Assembly: GCF_013523165.1 (NCBI RefSeq)
Contig: NZ_JAAMQI010000009.1
Span: 1 to 64,000, forward strand
From: Pseudomonas entomophila
GTDB taxonomy: Bacteria; Pseudomonadota; Gammaproteobacteria; Pseudomonadales; Pseudomonadaceae
Direction of reading: 5' to 3'
Length of the DNA: 64,000 bases
Below, one piece after another: positions 52,348 to 60,716 of this stretch (positions are counted from its first letter, which is position 1; each line of letters opens with the position of its first letter). The notes under the pieces are model-generated. The model worked only from the letters and a program-made list of their open reading frames with translations. It did no database searches and was not told the origin of the DNA. Both the position numbers and the translations under genes were made by a program.

Positions 52348-53918
52348 TGCCGCACCCAGTGCATCAGACGCGGCAGGCTCCAGCGACGGTGCGGGTTGGC
52401 CAGGACCGGGGTGTGTTCGTTGATCACCAGCAGCACGGGCAGGCCCAGTTGCTGGCCGATCTGTGCAGGGTGCTTGAAGCGATGGTCGAAGAATTCCTTG
52501 ACGTAGACCACGGCGATGGCCAGCAGCAGGCCGGTGAGCAGGCCGAACGGAATGATCAGCCCAGGCTTGGGAAACGCTGCGCTGGTCGGCTCGTACGGCG
52601 CGCTGAGGATACGGGCGTTGGACTGGCTGCCGTCGAGCAGGCCCTGGCCACGGCTTTCTTCATAGCGCTGGGCGTAGGTCGAGAAGGCGCGGTGCAGGGC
52701 TTCGATCTCGGTGTCGAGCTGACGGGTCTGGCTCTGGGTCTCGCGCAGCTGGTGGATGCGTGCGGTGTACTCGGCGATGCGCGCGGACTTCTGGTCGATC
52801 ACCTGCTGGGTCACCGCTAGGTCCTGGGTGCGCTCGCGGATACGGTTGTCGACCACCTTGAGCAGCTGGTTGCGGGTGGCGTTGAGCTGTTCGCGTTGCA
52901 GCAGCATGGGGTCGGAACCGGCCTGGAAGATGGCCAGGTCACTGCTGTAGCGCGTCATCTGGTTGGTCAGCTGTTCGCCGAGCTGCTTGATCTCGCGGTC
53001 TTCCAGCGCCAGGTTGTCGACGGTGGTCACGAAGGTGTACGGGAAGCTGTAGTCGGCGAGCTTGGCCGAGTTGGCCGCGGTGCGGCTGGCCTTCAGGTAG
53101 TCCAGCCATTGCTGGTTCTGCAGCAGGCGATCGCGGGCCGCGTTGAGCGCCTGCTCCTCGGTGTTGATGGCGTTGAGGCGGAAGGTCATCTCCTCGCGCG
53201 GGTCGGACGAGCTGATCGCTTCGAGCAGGTTCAGGCGCTGGGTCTCCAGCTCGCCCAGACGGGTCTGGTAGTGCAGCTTCTTCTGCTGGTAGAAGGCTTC
53301 CGGCAGCTCGTTGGACTGCAGGTCCTGACGGTTCTTCAGGAAGTTCTCCAGCAGGCGGCCGAGGAACACCGTCCCCAGGTGCGCATCCTTGGCCGAGTAG
53401 TTCAGCGAGATCACGTTCGAGCCGGGCAGGGCGGCGATGTCGAGCTTGCTCAGCGCCTCGTCGGTCAGGCCGTCGAGTTCGCCGTCGCGTGGCACCGCGT
53501 CCTCGTCGGCGAACAGCGCTAGCACCGGCTCCACCACGTGCTGGCGCACGGGCGTGATCAGGTGGTCGCGCAGCCAGCTCGGTTCAGGCTGGTAGTAGCC
53601 TTCGGTGCGCAGCTGGCTGATGGTCTCGCGGATCAGTGACGGCGAGCGCAGGATGTTGCTCTCGGTTTCCATGTCCGCCAGGCTCGGCGGGATGAAGGTG
53701 TCGGCCTGCTGCCCCAGGGCCGAGCTGGTGTCGCTCTGCGAGAGCTTCTTGGACTGCACGATGACCTGGGCGGGGATGTCGTAGCGCGCGCTGAGCACGA
53801 ACGGCAGGACCAGGGCGAACACGGCGAAGACCAGGAAAATGCGCTTCACCAACTGCTGGTTGGCGAAGAAGATCCTGAAGAACTCGTGTACGTAGTTCTC
53901 TTTGGGTTGGGTAATCAT
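52344..53918 (-). CDS. GumC-like polysaccharide co-polymerase (Wzz family)
   Basis: This 524-residue inner-membrane protein has TM1 near residues 25-45 (RIFLVFAVFALVLPFVLSA), a long periplasmic coiled-coil domain (~60-445) and TM2 near 455-480 (GLIIPFGLLTGLLLAIAVVYVK). The Pro-rich AFPKPGLIIPFG before TM2 is the family's hallmark. It controls chain length and links to Wza. No kinase domain is fused; the partner ATPase is the separate gene at 54976. ATG 53918 with AGGGA upstream is preferred over TTG 53936, which overlaps the previous stop. Confidence 0.92.
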   Translation of the reverse strand: MITQPKENYVHEFFRIFFANQQLVKRIFLVFAVFALVLPFVLSARYDIPAQVIVQSKKLSQSDTSSALGQQADTFIPPSLADMETESNILRSPSLIRETISQLRTEGYYQPEPSWLRDHLITPVRQHVVEPVLALFADEDAVPRDGELDGLTDEALSKLDIAALPGSNVISLNYSAKDAHLGTVFLGRLLENFLKNRQDLQSNELPEAFYQQKKLHYQTRLGELETQRLNLLEAISSSDPREEMTFRLNAINTEEQALNAARDRLLQNQQWLDYLKASRTAANSAKLADYSFPYTFVTTVDNLALEDREIKQLGEQLTNQMTRYSSDLAIFQAGSDPMLLQREQLNATRNQLLKVVDNRIRERTQDLAVTQQVIDQKSARIAEYTARIHQLRETQSQTRQLDTEIEALHRAFSTYAQRYEESRGQGLLDGSQSNARILSAPYEPTSAAFPKPGLIIPFGLLTGLLLAIAVVYVKEFFDHRFKHPAQIGQQLGLPVLLVINEHTPVLANPHRRWSLPRLMHWVRH

Positions 53919-53932
53919 GGACGGGTCCCTGG

Positions 53933-54955
53933 TCAATTGCCGATGCTGTTCTTGTTGTCAGCGCGATAGCTGAAGCCGAAGTTGACGCCTTGGAACAGCA
54001 CCACGTCGGCCAGTTGGCGGCTCAGCTCGCCGGCGCTGGCCAGGGCGGTCTTGGGCACGTAGAGCATGTCTTCCGGTTGCAGGTAGGCGATCTGCGCGCC
54101 GCTGCCGTCGAGGGCCTTGTCGACGTCGTAGTGCACGGCCTGCACATGGTTGCCGGTGCGGCGCATGATCACCACCGAGCCGAGCTTGGCCTTGAGGGTC
54201 GGGCCACGGGCCAGGGTCAGGGCTTCGAGCACCGAGACCGGGCGGCGGATCGGGAACGACCCCGGCTGGGCGACTTCGCCGAGCACGTAGATCTCGTTGG
54301 CGGCGGTGGCCTTGAGCAGCACGTCGACGGTCATCCGGCCGGGCAGGCTGGCGTAACGCTGGTTGAGGTGATCGCGCAGCTGGTCCAGGGTCAGGCCTTG
54401 CAGCGGCACCGAGCCGATTTCCGGGAAGGTCGCGCGGCCATCGGTGCCGACGATGATGTCGCGGCTCATGCCGCTGCCGGGGTGGCTCAGGGCGCTCTTG
54501 AGGTTGGCGTCGCTGCTCATGGGGGTGAGCACGCGCAGGGTCACCTGGTCGCGGTTGTTCTGGAACACCCGCTTGTTGCGGAACTCCTGCTGGATCACCG
54601 TTTCCGCCTGGCTGGCGGTCAGGCCGGCGACGCGCACGGCCGAATTGGTGCTGGGCAGGGTGATGCTGCCGTCGGGCTGCACCAGCTGGCTGCCGTTCAG
54701 GCCGCTGGCCGAGAGGAAGTTCAGGTCCACCGTGTCGCCGGGCTGGAGGGTATAGGTGCCGGTGCTGGTGTTGGGGAAGTGGAAGATCACTTCAAGCACG
54801 TCCTGCGGACGCAGGACCTGCTCGCGGCCACCCAGCTCGGAAGCCTGCGCTTCGGCGGGTGCGGCGGTGAGGATCTGCACCGGGATCTCGCGGCTCTGCT
54901 GACCGGCGCAGCCGCTCAGGGCCAGCACGCACAGGGCGATGGTCGGGTAGTTCAT
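53933..54955 (-). CDS. Wza-like outer-membrane polysaccharide export lipoprotein
   Basis: This 340-residue protein has a lipoprotein signal (MNYPTIALCVLALSGC, lipobox LSGC). The Poly_export domain has VLRPQDVLEVIFHFPNTSTG, LQPGDTVDLNFLSA and VQPDGSITLPSTNSAVRVAG. Two SLBB-like domains follow (ANEIYVLGEVAQPGSFPI, LQPEDMLYVPK). It forms the outer-membrane pore for export. ATG 54955 has AGGAG six to seven bases upstream; the longer frame to 55324 is out of keeping with a lipoprotein. Confidence 0.93.
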   Translation of the reverse strand: MNYPTIALCVLALSGCAGQQSREIPVQILTAAPAEAQASELGGREQVLRPQDVLEVIFHFPNTSTGTYTLQPGDTVDLNFLSASGLNGSQLVQPDGSITLPSTNSAVRVAGLTASQAETVIQQEFRNKRVFQNNRDQVTLRVLTPMSSDANLKSALSHPGSGMSRDIIVGTDGRATFPEIGSVPLQGLTLDQLRDHLNQRYASLPGRMTVDVLLKATAANEIYVLGEVAQPGSFPIRRPVSVLEALTLARGPTLKAKLGSVVIMRRTGNHVQAVHYDVDKALDGSGAQIAYLQPEDMLYVPKTALASAGELSRQLADVVLFQGVNFGFSYRADNKNSIGN

Positions 54956-54975
54956 GGTCGTCTCCTGGGCCTGGT

Positions 54976-55623
54976 TCAGAGGTTGTTGTAGAGCCACTGG
55001 GGCATGTAGTACTTGCGTCGGTTGAAGACGCTGCCGATCAACCGCGCGCCGGCCTGGGTCAGGCGCAGGCTGGCGGCCTGGGCGACTTCCAGGCGGGTCT
55101 GCTCGGCGCACACCACCAGGATCACGCCGTCGACCATGGTGCCGATCACCAGGCTGTCGGCGTTGACGTAGATGGCTTCGCCGTCGATCACCACGAAGCG
55201 GTACTGGTTGCTGAACTGGCGCAGCAGCGCACGCAGGCGGTCCGGGTCCAGGCGCTCGCGCCCACGCAGCCAGGTACCGCCGGGCAGCACGTCGAAGGGC
55301 TGGTCGGGCAGGCGTACCACGCAATCCTGGGCCAGGGGCGGGGTGTCGCGGTCGAACAGCAGGTCGGTGAAGCCGCGCAGCTTGCCCAGGCCCAGTTGCT
55401 GGCTGAGGCTGCCGACACCGGCGCTGGTGTCGATCAGCAGCACGGTGCCGGCGCTCATCAGCGCCAGTTGGCTGGCGAAGGCCAGGGCGCTGGTGCTGGT
55501 GCCGCTACCGCTGTTGGCCGAGGTCAGCAGCAAGGTGCGCTGTTCCAGGTCGAGCACGGTGGCGGTCAGGTTGGTCTCGCTGGGGGTGGCGATGCTCAGG
55601 CGCCGGGATATAGAACCGTCCAT
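54976..55623 (-). CDS. BY-kinase-like P-loop protein with degenerate Walker A
   Basis: This 215-residue cytosolic protein fits the CpsD/CapB BY-kinase or MinD-like fold. The Walker A region reads TSANSGSGTSTSALAFA; the Lys expected after SG is Thr42, so ordinary ATP binding is doubtful. Walker A' is VLLIDTSAGVG (Asp65) and Walker B is FVVIDGE (Asp147), both near normal. The C-terminal end is RRKYYMPQWLYNNL, with three Tyr that could be a small Tyr cluster. It probably modulates the Wzz-like protein at 52344. It lies 1 bp after the sugar transferase gene. Confidence 0.85.
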   Translation of the reverse strand: MDGSISRRLSIATPSETNLTATVLDLEQRTLLLTSANSGSGTSTSALAFASQLALMSAGTVLLIDTSAGVGSLSQQLGLGKLRGFTDLLFDRDTPPLAQDCVVRLPDQPFDVLPGGTWLRGRERLDPDRLRALLRQFSNQYRFVVIDGEAIYVNADSLVIGTMVDGVILVVCAEQTRLEVAQAASLRLTQAGARLIGSVFNRRKYYMPQWLYNNL

Positions 55624-55624
55624 C

Positions 55625-56371
55625 TCAACTTGCTCCGTGGCCGCTGAAGACTTTGAAGGGCGTCTTGAACAGGATTTTCAGGTCCAGCATCAAGCTCTGT
55701 TCGTGGATGTAGCTCAGGTCCAGCTGCACGCGCTGGTCGAAGTCGATGTCGCTGCGCCCGGAGATCTGCCACAGGCCGGTCATGCCCGGGTAGATGCTCA
55801 GGCGGGCCAGGTGCGCGTCCTTGTAGCGGTAGGCGTTGAACGAGGTCGGGCGTGGGCCGACCAGGCGCATGTCACCGGCGACCACGTTGAGCAGGTTGGG
55901 CAGCTCGTCGAGGCTGGTGCGGCGCAGCAGCGCGCCGATGGCGGTGACGCGTGGGTCCTTGTCGATCTTGAAGTCGATGGCGTCGGCGCCGTGCTTGTTC
56001 AGGTGGCGGACCGAGTCCTTCAACGCCTCGGCGTTGGCGACCATGGTGCGGAACTTGAACATGCCGAAGGTGCGGCCGCGGTAACCGGTGCGCTTCTGCA
56101 CGAAGAACACCGGGCCTGGGCTGCTGCGCTTGACCAGCACGGCGAGCACCAGCAGCAGCGGCGAGATCGCCAGCAGCAGCACCAGCGCACCCAGGCACGA
56201 CAGCACGCGGTTGGTGCGCGACAGGGTCCAGGCACGGCCGCCGACACGGCCGGTCAGCCAGCCGCGGCCTTGCATGTGGATGGCTGCGTCGATGCGCTGG
56301 CGATGCGCCGGGTCCAGGCGCTTGTCGTGTGTGAGCGTTTCCAGGGTCATGCTTTTCGCTTGTCCGGTCAT
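55625..56371 (-). CDS. Priming glycosyltransferase (undecaprenyl-phosphate sugar phosphotransferase)
   Basis: This 248-residue protein is of the short WbaP/PglC-like bacterial sugar transferase family. It transfers a sugar-1-phosphate to undecaprenyl phosphate. It has one hydrophobic segment (LSCLGALVLLLAISPLLLVL) followed by the catalytic domain: SSPGPVFFVQKRTGYRGRTF, FKFRTM, RRTSLDELPNLLNVVAGDM, LVGPRP and YPGMTGLWQISGRS. The multi-helix N-terminal part of WcaJ-type enzymes is absent. ATG 56371 has GGAGG upstream and overlaps the epimerase stop. Confidence 0.93.
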   Translation of the reverse strand: MTGQAKSMTLETLTHDKRLDPAHRQRIDAAIHMQGRGWLTGRVGGRAWTLSRTNRVLSCLGALVLLLAISPLLLVLAVLVKRSSPGPVFFVQKRTGYRGRTFGMFKFRTMVANAEALKDSVRHLNKHGADAIDFKIDKDPRVTAIGALLRRTSLDELPNLLNVVAGDMRLVGPRPTSFNAYRYKDAHLARLSIYPGMTGLWQISGRSDIDFDQRVQLDLSYIHEQSLMLDLKILFKTPFKVFSGHGAS

Positions 56372-57432
56372 GCCAGCCTCCGATGGTCCGCCTGCTCGCC
56401 GAACGCCGGATCTTGGCCGGCCCCTGGCGTGTAGTACTGTTGAAACCAGGCGACGAAACGCCCGAGCCCTTCATCCAGGGAAATCCGTGGGGTGAAGCCG
56501 GTGACCTGCTCCAGGGCGCTGGCATCGGCCCAGGTGGCCAGGACGTCGCCAGGCTGCAGCGGCAGCAGTTCGATGACCGCGTCGCGTTGCAGGTGATGCT
56601 CGAGCAGGGCGACGTAGTCGATCAGCTCCACCGGGCGCTGCCCGCCGATGTTGAACAACCGCCACGGCGCCTGGCTGCTGGCCGGGTCCGGCTGGGCCGG
56701 GGTCCAGTCGGGCCGCGCCACGGGAGGGCGCGGGATCAGGCGCACCAGGCTTTCGACGATGTCGTCGATGTAGGTAAAGTCGCGCTGGTGGCGGCCCTGG
56801 TTGAACAACTGGATCGGCCACCCTTCGCTGATCGAGCGGGCGAAGTGGATCGGCGACATGTCCGGGCGGCCCCAGGGGCCATAGACGGTGAAGAAGCGCA
56901 GACCGCTGCACGGGATGCCGAACAGGTGGCTGTAGCTGTGCGCCATGGCCTCGTTGGCCTTCTTGGTGGCGGCATACAGCGACAGCGGGTGGTCGACGCC
57001 GTCCTGCACGCGGTAAGGCGTGTTCTGGTTGGCGCCGTACACCGAGCTGGACGAGGCGTACAGCAGGTGCTGCACCGGGTTGCGGCGGCAGCCTTCGAGC
57101 ACGTTGAGAAAACCGCACAGGTTGCTGTCGACGTAGGCCTGGGGGTTCTGCAGCGAATAGCGCACCCCGGCCTGGGCCGCCAGGTGCACCACCACGTCCG
57201 GGCGCTCGGCGGCGAACAGCTGGGCTACGCCATCGCGGTCGGCCAGGTCCAGCGTGTGCAGCGCGAACGGGCCGACCTGCGACTCGATCCAGCGCACCCG
57301 CGCGGTCTTGAGCGCGGGGTCGTAGTAGTCGTTGAAGTTGTCCAGGCCGATGACCTCATGGCCATCGCGCAGCAGGCGCAGCGTGGTGTGCGCGCCGATG
57401 AAACCGGCTGCGCCGGTGACCAGGACCTTCAC
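56368..57432 (-). CDS. UDP-glucuronate 4-epimerase-like SDR enzyme
   Basis: This 354-residue extended short-chain dehydrogenase has the NAD loop VTGAAGFIGAHTTLRLL, DNFNDYYDPALK, HLAAQAGVRYSLQNP and the catalytic SSSSVYGAN plus YAATKKANE (YxxxK). This combination is typical of UDP-GlcA 4-epimerases, giving UDP-galacturonate. It lies next to UDP-glucose dehydrogenase, its likely supplier. The start is GTG 57432, overlapping the dehydrogenase stop as GTGA; the long upstream frame is antiparallel shadow. An alternative substrate such as UDP-glucose cannot be excluded. Confidence 0.9.
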   Translation of the reverse strand: MKVLVTGAAGFIGAHTTLRLLRDGHEVIGLDNFNDYYDPALKTARVRWIESQVGPFALHTLDLADRDGVAQLFAAERPDVVVHLAAQAGVRYSLQNPQAYVDSNLCGFLNVLEGCRRNPVQHLLYASSSSVYGANQNTPYRVQDGVDHPLSLYAATKKANEAMAHSYSHLFGIPCSGLRFFTVYGPWGRPDMSPIHFARSISEGWPIQLFNQGRHQRDFTYIDDIVESLVRLIPRPPVARPDWTPAQPDPASSQAPWRLFNIGGQRPVELIDYVALLEHHLQRDAVIELLPLQPGDVLATWADASALEQVTGFTPRISLDEGLGRFVAWFQQYYTPGAGQDPAFGEQADHRRLA

Positions 57433-58781
57433 GAGGCGACACCTTGCGGGGCGACCTGGCGCAGACCGATCCCGGCATAGCTCAAGCCATGGGCGGCCAG
57501 GTGCTCGGGGTTGTACAGGTTGCGCCCGTCGATGACGGTCTTGGCGCGCAGCTTGGTGGCCAGCAGGCCGAAGTCGACCACCCTGAAGTTCTTCCACTCG
57601 GTGCAGATCACCAGGGCGTCGGCATCCTGCAGGGTGTCGTCACGGGTGGCGCACAGGTGCAGGTCGTCACGGTAGCCATAGAGGCGTCGGCATTCGTCCA
57701 TCGCCTCGGGGTCATAGGCCCGCACGCTGGCGCCCTCGGCCCACAGCGCTTCCATCAGGTAGCGGCTGGGCGCTTCGCGCATGTCGTCGGTGTTGGGCTT
57801 GAACGCCAGGCCCCACAGCGCGATGGACTTGCCGGCCAGCTGGCCACCGAACTGGTGCTTGAGCTTGGCGAACAGCACCTGCCGCTGCCGGTCGTTGACG
57901 TCGCTGACGCTTTGCAGCAGGCGCAGAGGCATGCCGCTGTGCTCGGCGGTATGCAGCAGCGCCTTGATGTCCTTGGGGAAGCACGAGCCGCCGAAACCGC
58001 AGCCGGGGTAGATGAAGTGGTAGCCGATACGCGGGTCCGAGCCGATCCCCTTGCGGACCGCTTCGATGTCGGCACCCAGGGTCTCGCTGAGGTTGGCCAG
58101 CTCGTTCATGAAGCTGATGCGCGTGGCCAGCATGGCGTTGGCCGCGTACTTGGTCAGCTCGGCGCTGCGGTTGTCCATGAACATCAGTTTTTCGTGGTTG
58201 CGGCAGAACGGCGCGTACAGCTCGGCCATCTGCGCGCGGGCCACCTCGTCCGGCGTGCCGACGATGATCCGGTCCGGGCGCAGGCAGTCGGCCAGGGCGC
58301 TGCCTTCCTTGAGAAACTCCGGGTTGGAGACCACGCGCACCTGCAGGTGCGCCTTGCCCAGCGCCTGCAGCTCGTCGCGGGCCAGGGCCAGCACCTTGTC
58401 GGCGGTGCCGACCGGCACGGTGGACTTGCAGATCAGGGTGCGGTCGGCCTCCATCAGGCGGGCGATCTGCCGGGTGACCTCGAGCACGTGGGTCAGGTCG
58501 GCCGAGCCGTCTTCGTCCGGCGGGGTGCCGACGGCGATGAAGATCAGCTCGGCATGGGCGACCGCGTCGCTGGCCTGGGTGCTGAACAGCAGGCGACCCT
58601 GCTTGATGTTGTCCTCGAGCATGGCCGGCAGGCCAGGTTCGCTGATCGGTGGGACTCCCATGCTCAACTGGTTGATCTTGTGGGTGTCGATGTCCACGCA
58701 CAGGACTCGATGCCCGACGTCTGCCAGGGCGGCTGCTTGTACAAGACCGACGTAGCCGGTGCCAAATACGCTCACGTCCAT
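57429..58781 (-). CDS. ugd: UDP-glucose 6-dehydrogenase
   Basis: This 450-residue NAD-dependent enzyme oxidises UDP-glucose to UDP-glucuronate. The Rossmann start is VFGTGYVGLVQAAALADVGH. Also visible are VGTPPDEDGSADL, STVPVGTADKV, NPEFLKEGSA, and the catalytic Cys267 in GFGGSCFPKDIKAL, then LAFKPNTDDMREAPS. Length is standard for the family. ATG 58781 has GAGG eight bases upstream; the frame extends to 58928 without a ribosome site. It is the first gene of the 15-gene exopolysaccharide operon. Confidence 0.95.
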   Translation of the reverse strand: MDVSVFGTGYVGLVQAAALADVGHRVLCVDIDTHKINQLSMGVPPISEPGLPAMLEDNIKQGRLLFSTQASDAVAHAELIFIAVGTPPDEDGSADLTHVLEVTRQIARLMEADRTLICKSTVPVGTADKVLALARDELQALGKAHLQVRVVSNPEFLKEGSALADCLRPDRIIVGTPDEVARAQMAELYAPFCRNHEKLMFMDNRSAELTKYAANAMLATRISFMNELANLSETLGADIEAVRKGIGSDPRIGYHFIYPGCGFGGSCFPKDIKALLHTAEHSGMPLRLLQSVSDVNDRQRQVLFAKLKHQFGGQLAGKSIALWGLAFKPNTDDMREAPSRYLMEALWAEGASVRAYDPEAMDECRRLYGYRDDLHLCATRDDTLQDADALVICTEWKNFRVVDFGLLATKLRAKTVIDGRNLYNPEHLAAHGLSYAGIGLRQVAPQGVAS

Positions 58782-59388
58782 GTCGGCGTGCCTCGCATTG
58801 AAGGGTTGAAGGAAAGGGCGAACTGACTGTGTGGAATTCTTTATAGCGCAGCTTGTCGGCTTTGCGTCAAATGAATGGCATGTTGCGCAGGGATTACACC
58901 GGGTCGAGTTAAGGCTCTTTGCCATCAAACCCTTCTGAATCGGGGGTTTGGCGGTGAAACTTATTTGACGGATCGTGGTCGGGAATCCGATGAACGGTCG
59001 TAAGTGGCTGAAAATAGGGGTTTCTGACGATAGAGAGAGAAAAATCGAGGGCTGTCAGGGCGCCAAGATACTAGATGGTTTTAGCGTCAGAAAATCGTCA
59101 ATTTTTCTGAGTTGCTTATTTTTTGTCCAATCCGGAGGGTTTGGACAGTTTGCCGACCGTGCATTTGGGTGTTTCAAATATGAAACGATTTTAGGGGTGG
59201 CGTCTGTTTCAAGCAGGCGTAGGTGATGGCGCAGGCGGTCAACCCTGAAGTCGGACTGGCCGCTGGCAAGGTGCCTGACAGGGACGTCAAGGCAGGTCGA
59301 ATACGTGGGGAGAGGTGCGAAGGGCTGGAGGCGATGTGTCGTCAGCGATGCAGGTGTTCCGAGCGGCGCTCGAGCATGAGCGGCGCCA
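58782..59388. promoter_or_regulatory. AT-rich regulatory region before the exopolysaccharide operon
   Basis: About 607 bp without a credible gene, clearly more AT-rich than its surroundings between 58920 and 59215. On the minus strand a candidate promoter has TTGACG (58870-58865) and TATAAA (58845-58840) with a 19-bp gap. Inverted repeats upstream are TGTCCAA (59124-59130)/TTGGACA (59141-59147) and GTTTCA (59171-59176)/TGAAAC (59181-59186). TTTCTGACG near 59020 is complementary to CGTCAGAAA near 59086. These are candidate operators or a leader RNA, and the AT-richness suits an MvaT-type silencer. Confidence 0.55.
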
Positions 59389-59730
59389 TCAGTTTGCCTG
59401 AGGGCGGCCTTCGTCGAGCAGGCGATCGAGCTGCGCCCGTTCCCAGGTGCTGAGCAGCTCGACCGGGTCGGTGCCCGGGCGGCTCCAGTGCTCGGCAGTG
59501 CCCTGGCGGCCCAGCAGGTCATGCGCCTGGACGCAGGACAAGCGCTGCTCATCGCTCAGCAGGACGAGCGTGCAGCCATCGATGGCAAGGCTCACATGGT
59601 TTTGCTGAGCCGTCAGCACGGTCAGGCGGGCAGTGCCCAGCGCGGCGTCGCGCAGCCATTGGCACACCTCGCGGCTGGTCAGGTGCGGCTGGGTGGACGC
59701 CGAGGGGGTGGTGGGGTCAGGTAGCAGCAT
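59389..59730 (-). CDS. Hypothetical protein, 113 residues
   Basis: I do not recognise this protein. It is soluble, with a strand-rich middle (ARLTVLTAQQNHVSLAIDGC, TLVLLSDEQRLS) followed by helices (CVQAHDLLG, LLSTWERAQLDRLLDEGRP). The start chosen at ATG 59730 begins just where composition turns protein-like. The longer frame to 59871 runs into the REP repeat and is unlikely. The ribosome site is weak. Codon use resembles neighbouring genes. It lies between the exopolysaccharide promoter region and a regulator gene. Confidence 0.55.
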   Translation of the reverse strand: MLLPDPTTPSASTQPHLTSREVCQWLRDAALGTARLTVLTAQQNHVSLAIDGCTLVLLSDEQRLSCVQAHDLLGRQGTAEHWSRPGTDPVELLSTWERAQLDRLLDEGRPQAN

Positions 59731-59816
59731 CGTGACGCGCCGTGTTGGAACGAGTGAGAGGATCAGGGTATTGCCTTCGACGTGAAGGATCGCCTTGGGA
59801 TGGCCTGCCAGCCGTG

Positions 59817-60013
59817 GTGCCTTGGCGGGCCTCATCGCCGGCAAGCCGGCTCCCACAGGTTCTGGTTTCAAGAATGCATCAGGCCCAGCGCTCCTGTTGG
59901 GGCAGTGCCTTGGCGGGCCTCATCGCCGGCAAGCCGGCTCCCGCAGGTTCTGGTTTCAGAGGCGCATCGGCCGTGAGGACTGGCGCTTGTGGGAGCAGGC
60001 TTGCCCGCGATGC
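59817..60013. repeat. Tandem direct repeat of a REP-like unit plus an inverted unit
   Basis: A 54-nt unit occurs at 59817-59870 and 59905-59958 with one difference, 88 bp apart. Its core contains CATCGCCGGCAAGCCGGCTC, a REP-type palindrome. A related motif in opposite orientation (GGGAGCAGGCTTGCCCGCGA) follows at ~59991-60010. The array occupies most of the 326-bp gap between the 113-residue gene and the XRE-cupin regulator. Confidence 0.8.
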
Positions 60014-60056
60014 TGGCACCGAGCGGGTGAGCCTGGCGCCCCACGTCAAGCCCGTT

Positions 60057-60602
60057 TCAGAAGTTCGCCGGGGTGTTGGCGCTGATGATCTCGGCTTCAT
60101 CGGGGCCGATGTTCTTGAAGCTGTGCGGCAGGGTGGTCGGAATGTAATAGCCATCCCCCGACCCCAGCACGCTGACCTGGCCATCGACCCACAGCTCGAC
60201 CGTGCCGCGCGTGACCAGCCCGCATTCCTCGCCCTGGGTGTGCACGATCGGCTCGCCCGAATCGGCCCCGGGTGCATACAGCTCGCGCAGCAGGCGCATC
60301 TGCCGGTTCTCGACGCTGGCGCCGACCAGCAGCATGCGCAGCCCGTTGCGGCCCAGGTCCGGCTGCTCGCCGGCGCGGAACACGTAGCGCTCTTCGCGCG
60401 CGGGCTCGTCGAAACTGAAGAACTCGGCCAGGGACATGGGAATGCCTTCGAGCAGTTTCTTCAGCGAGCTGACCGAAGGGCTGACCCGGTTCTGCTCGAT
60501 CTGCGAGATCGTCGAGTTGGTCAGGCCGCTGCGGCGCGCCAGCTCGCGCTGCGACAGGTTGCTGCGTTCGCGTACCAGCTTGAGTCGTGTCCCCGTGTCC
60601 AT
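60057..60602 (-). CDS. XRE-cupin transcription regulator (PuuR-like)
   Basis: This 181-residue regulator has an N-terminal helix-turn-helix (LKLVRERSNLSQRELARRSG, NSTISQIEQNRVSPSVSSL) and a C-terminal cupin domain (~105-180: VHTQGEECGLVTRGTVELWV, GDGYYIPTTLPHSFKNIG). The arrangement is that of PuuR-type regulators, which often respond to polyamines or amino acid derivatives; the ligand here is not shown. AAGG lies upstream of ATG 60602. Target genes are not adjacent. Confidence 0.9.
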   Translation of the reverse strand: MDTGTRLKLVRERSNLSQRELARRSGLTNSTISQIEQNRVSPSVSSLKKLLEGIPMSLAEFFSFDEPAREERYVFRAGEQPDLGRNGLRMLLVGASVENRQMRLLRELYAPGADSGEPIVHTQGEECGLVTRGTVELWVDGQVSVLGSGDGYYIPTTLPHSFKNIGPDEAEIISANTPANF

Positions 60603-60716
60603 AGCCGCCTTAGATGAGAGGTATCGAAAATGATGGGCGGAGCATTAAAACACACTCCGCCGAACGACGCGCTGTACGGCGTGCATGGCTGGACCCCGTG
60701 GCCTGACAGGCGGGTC

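Noticed and set aside
59055..59552. 165-residue leftward ORF in the EPS upstream region
   Set aside because: It overlaps AT-rich regulatory DNA and the better-supported 113-residue gene in another frame; composition is not protein-like.
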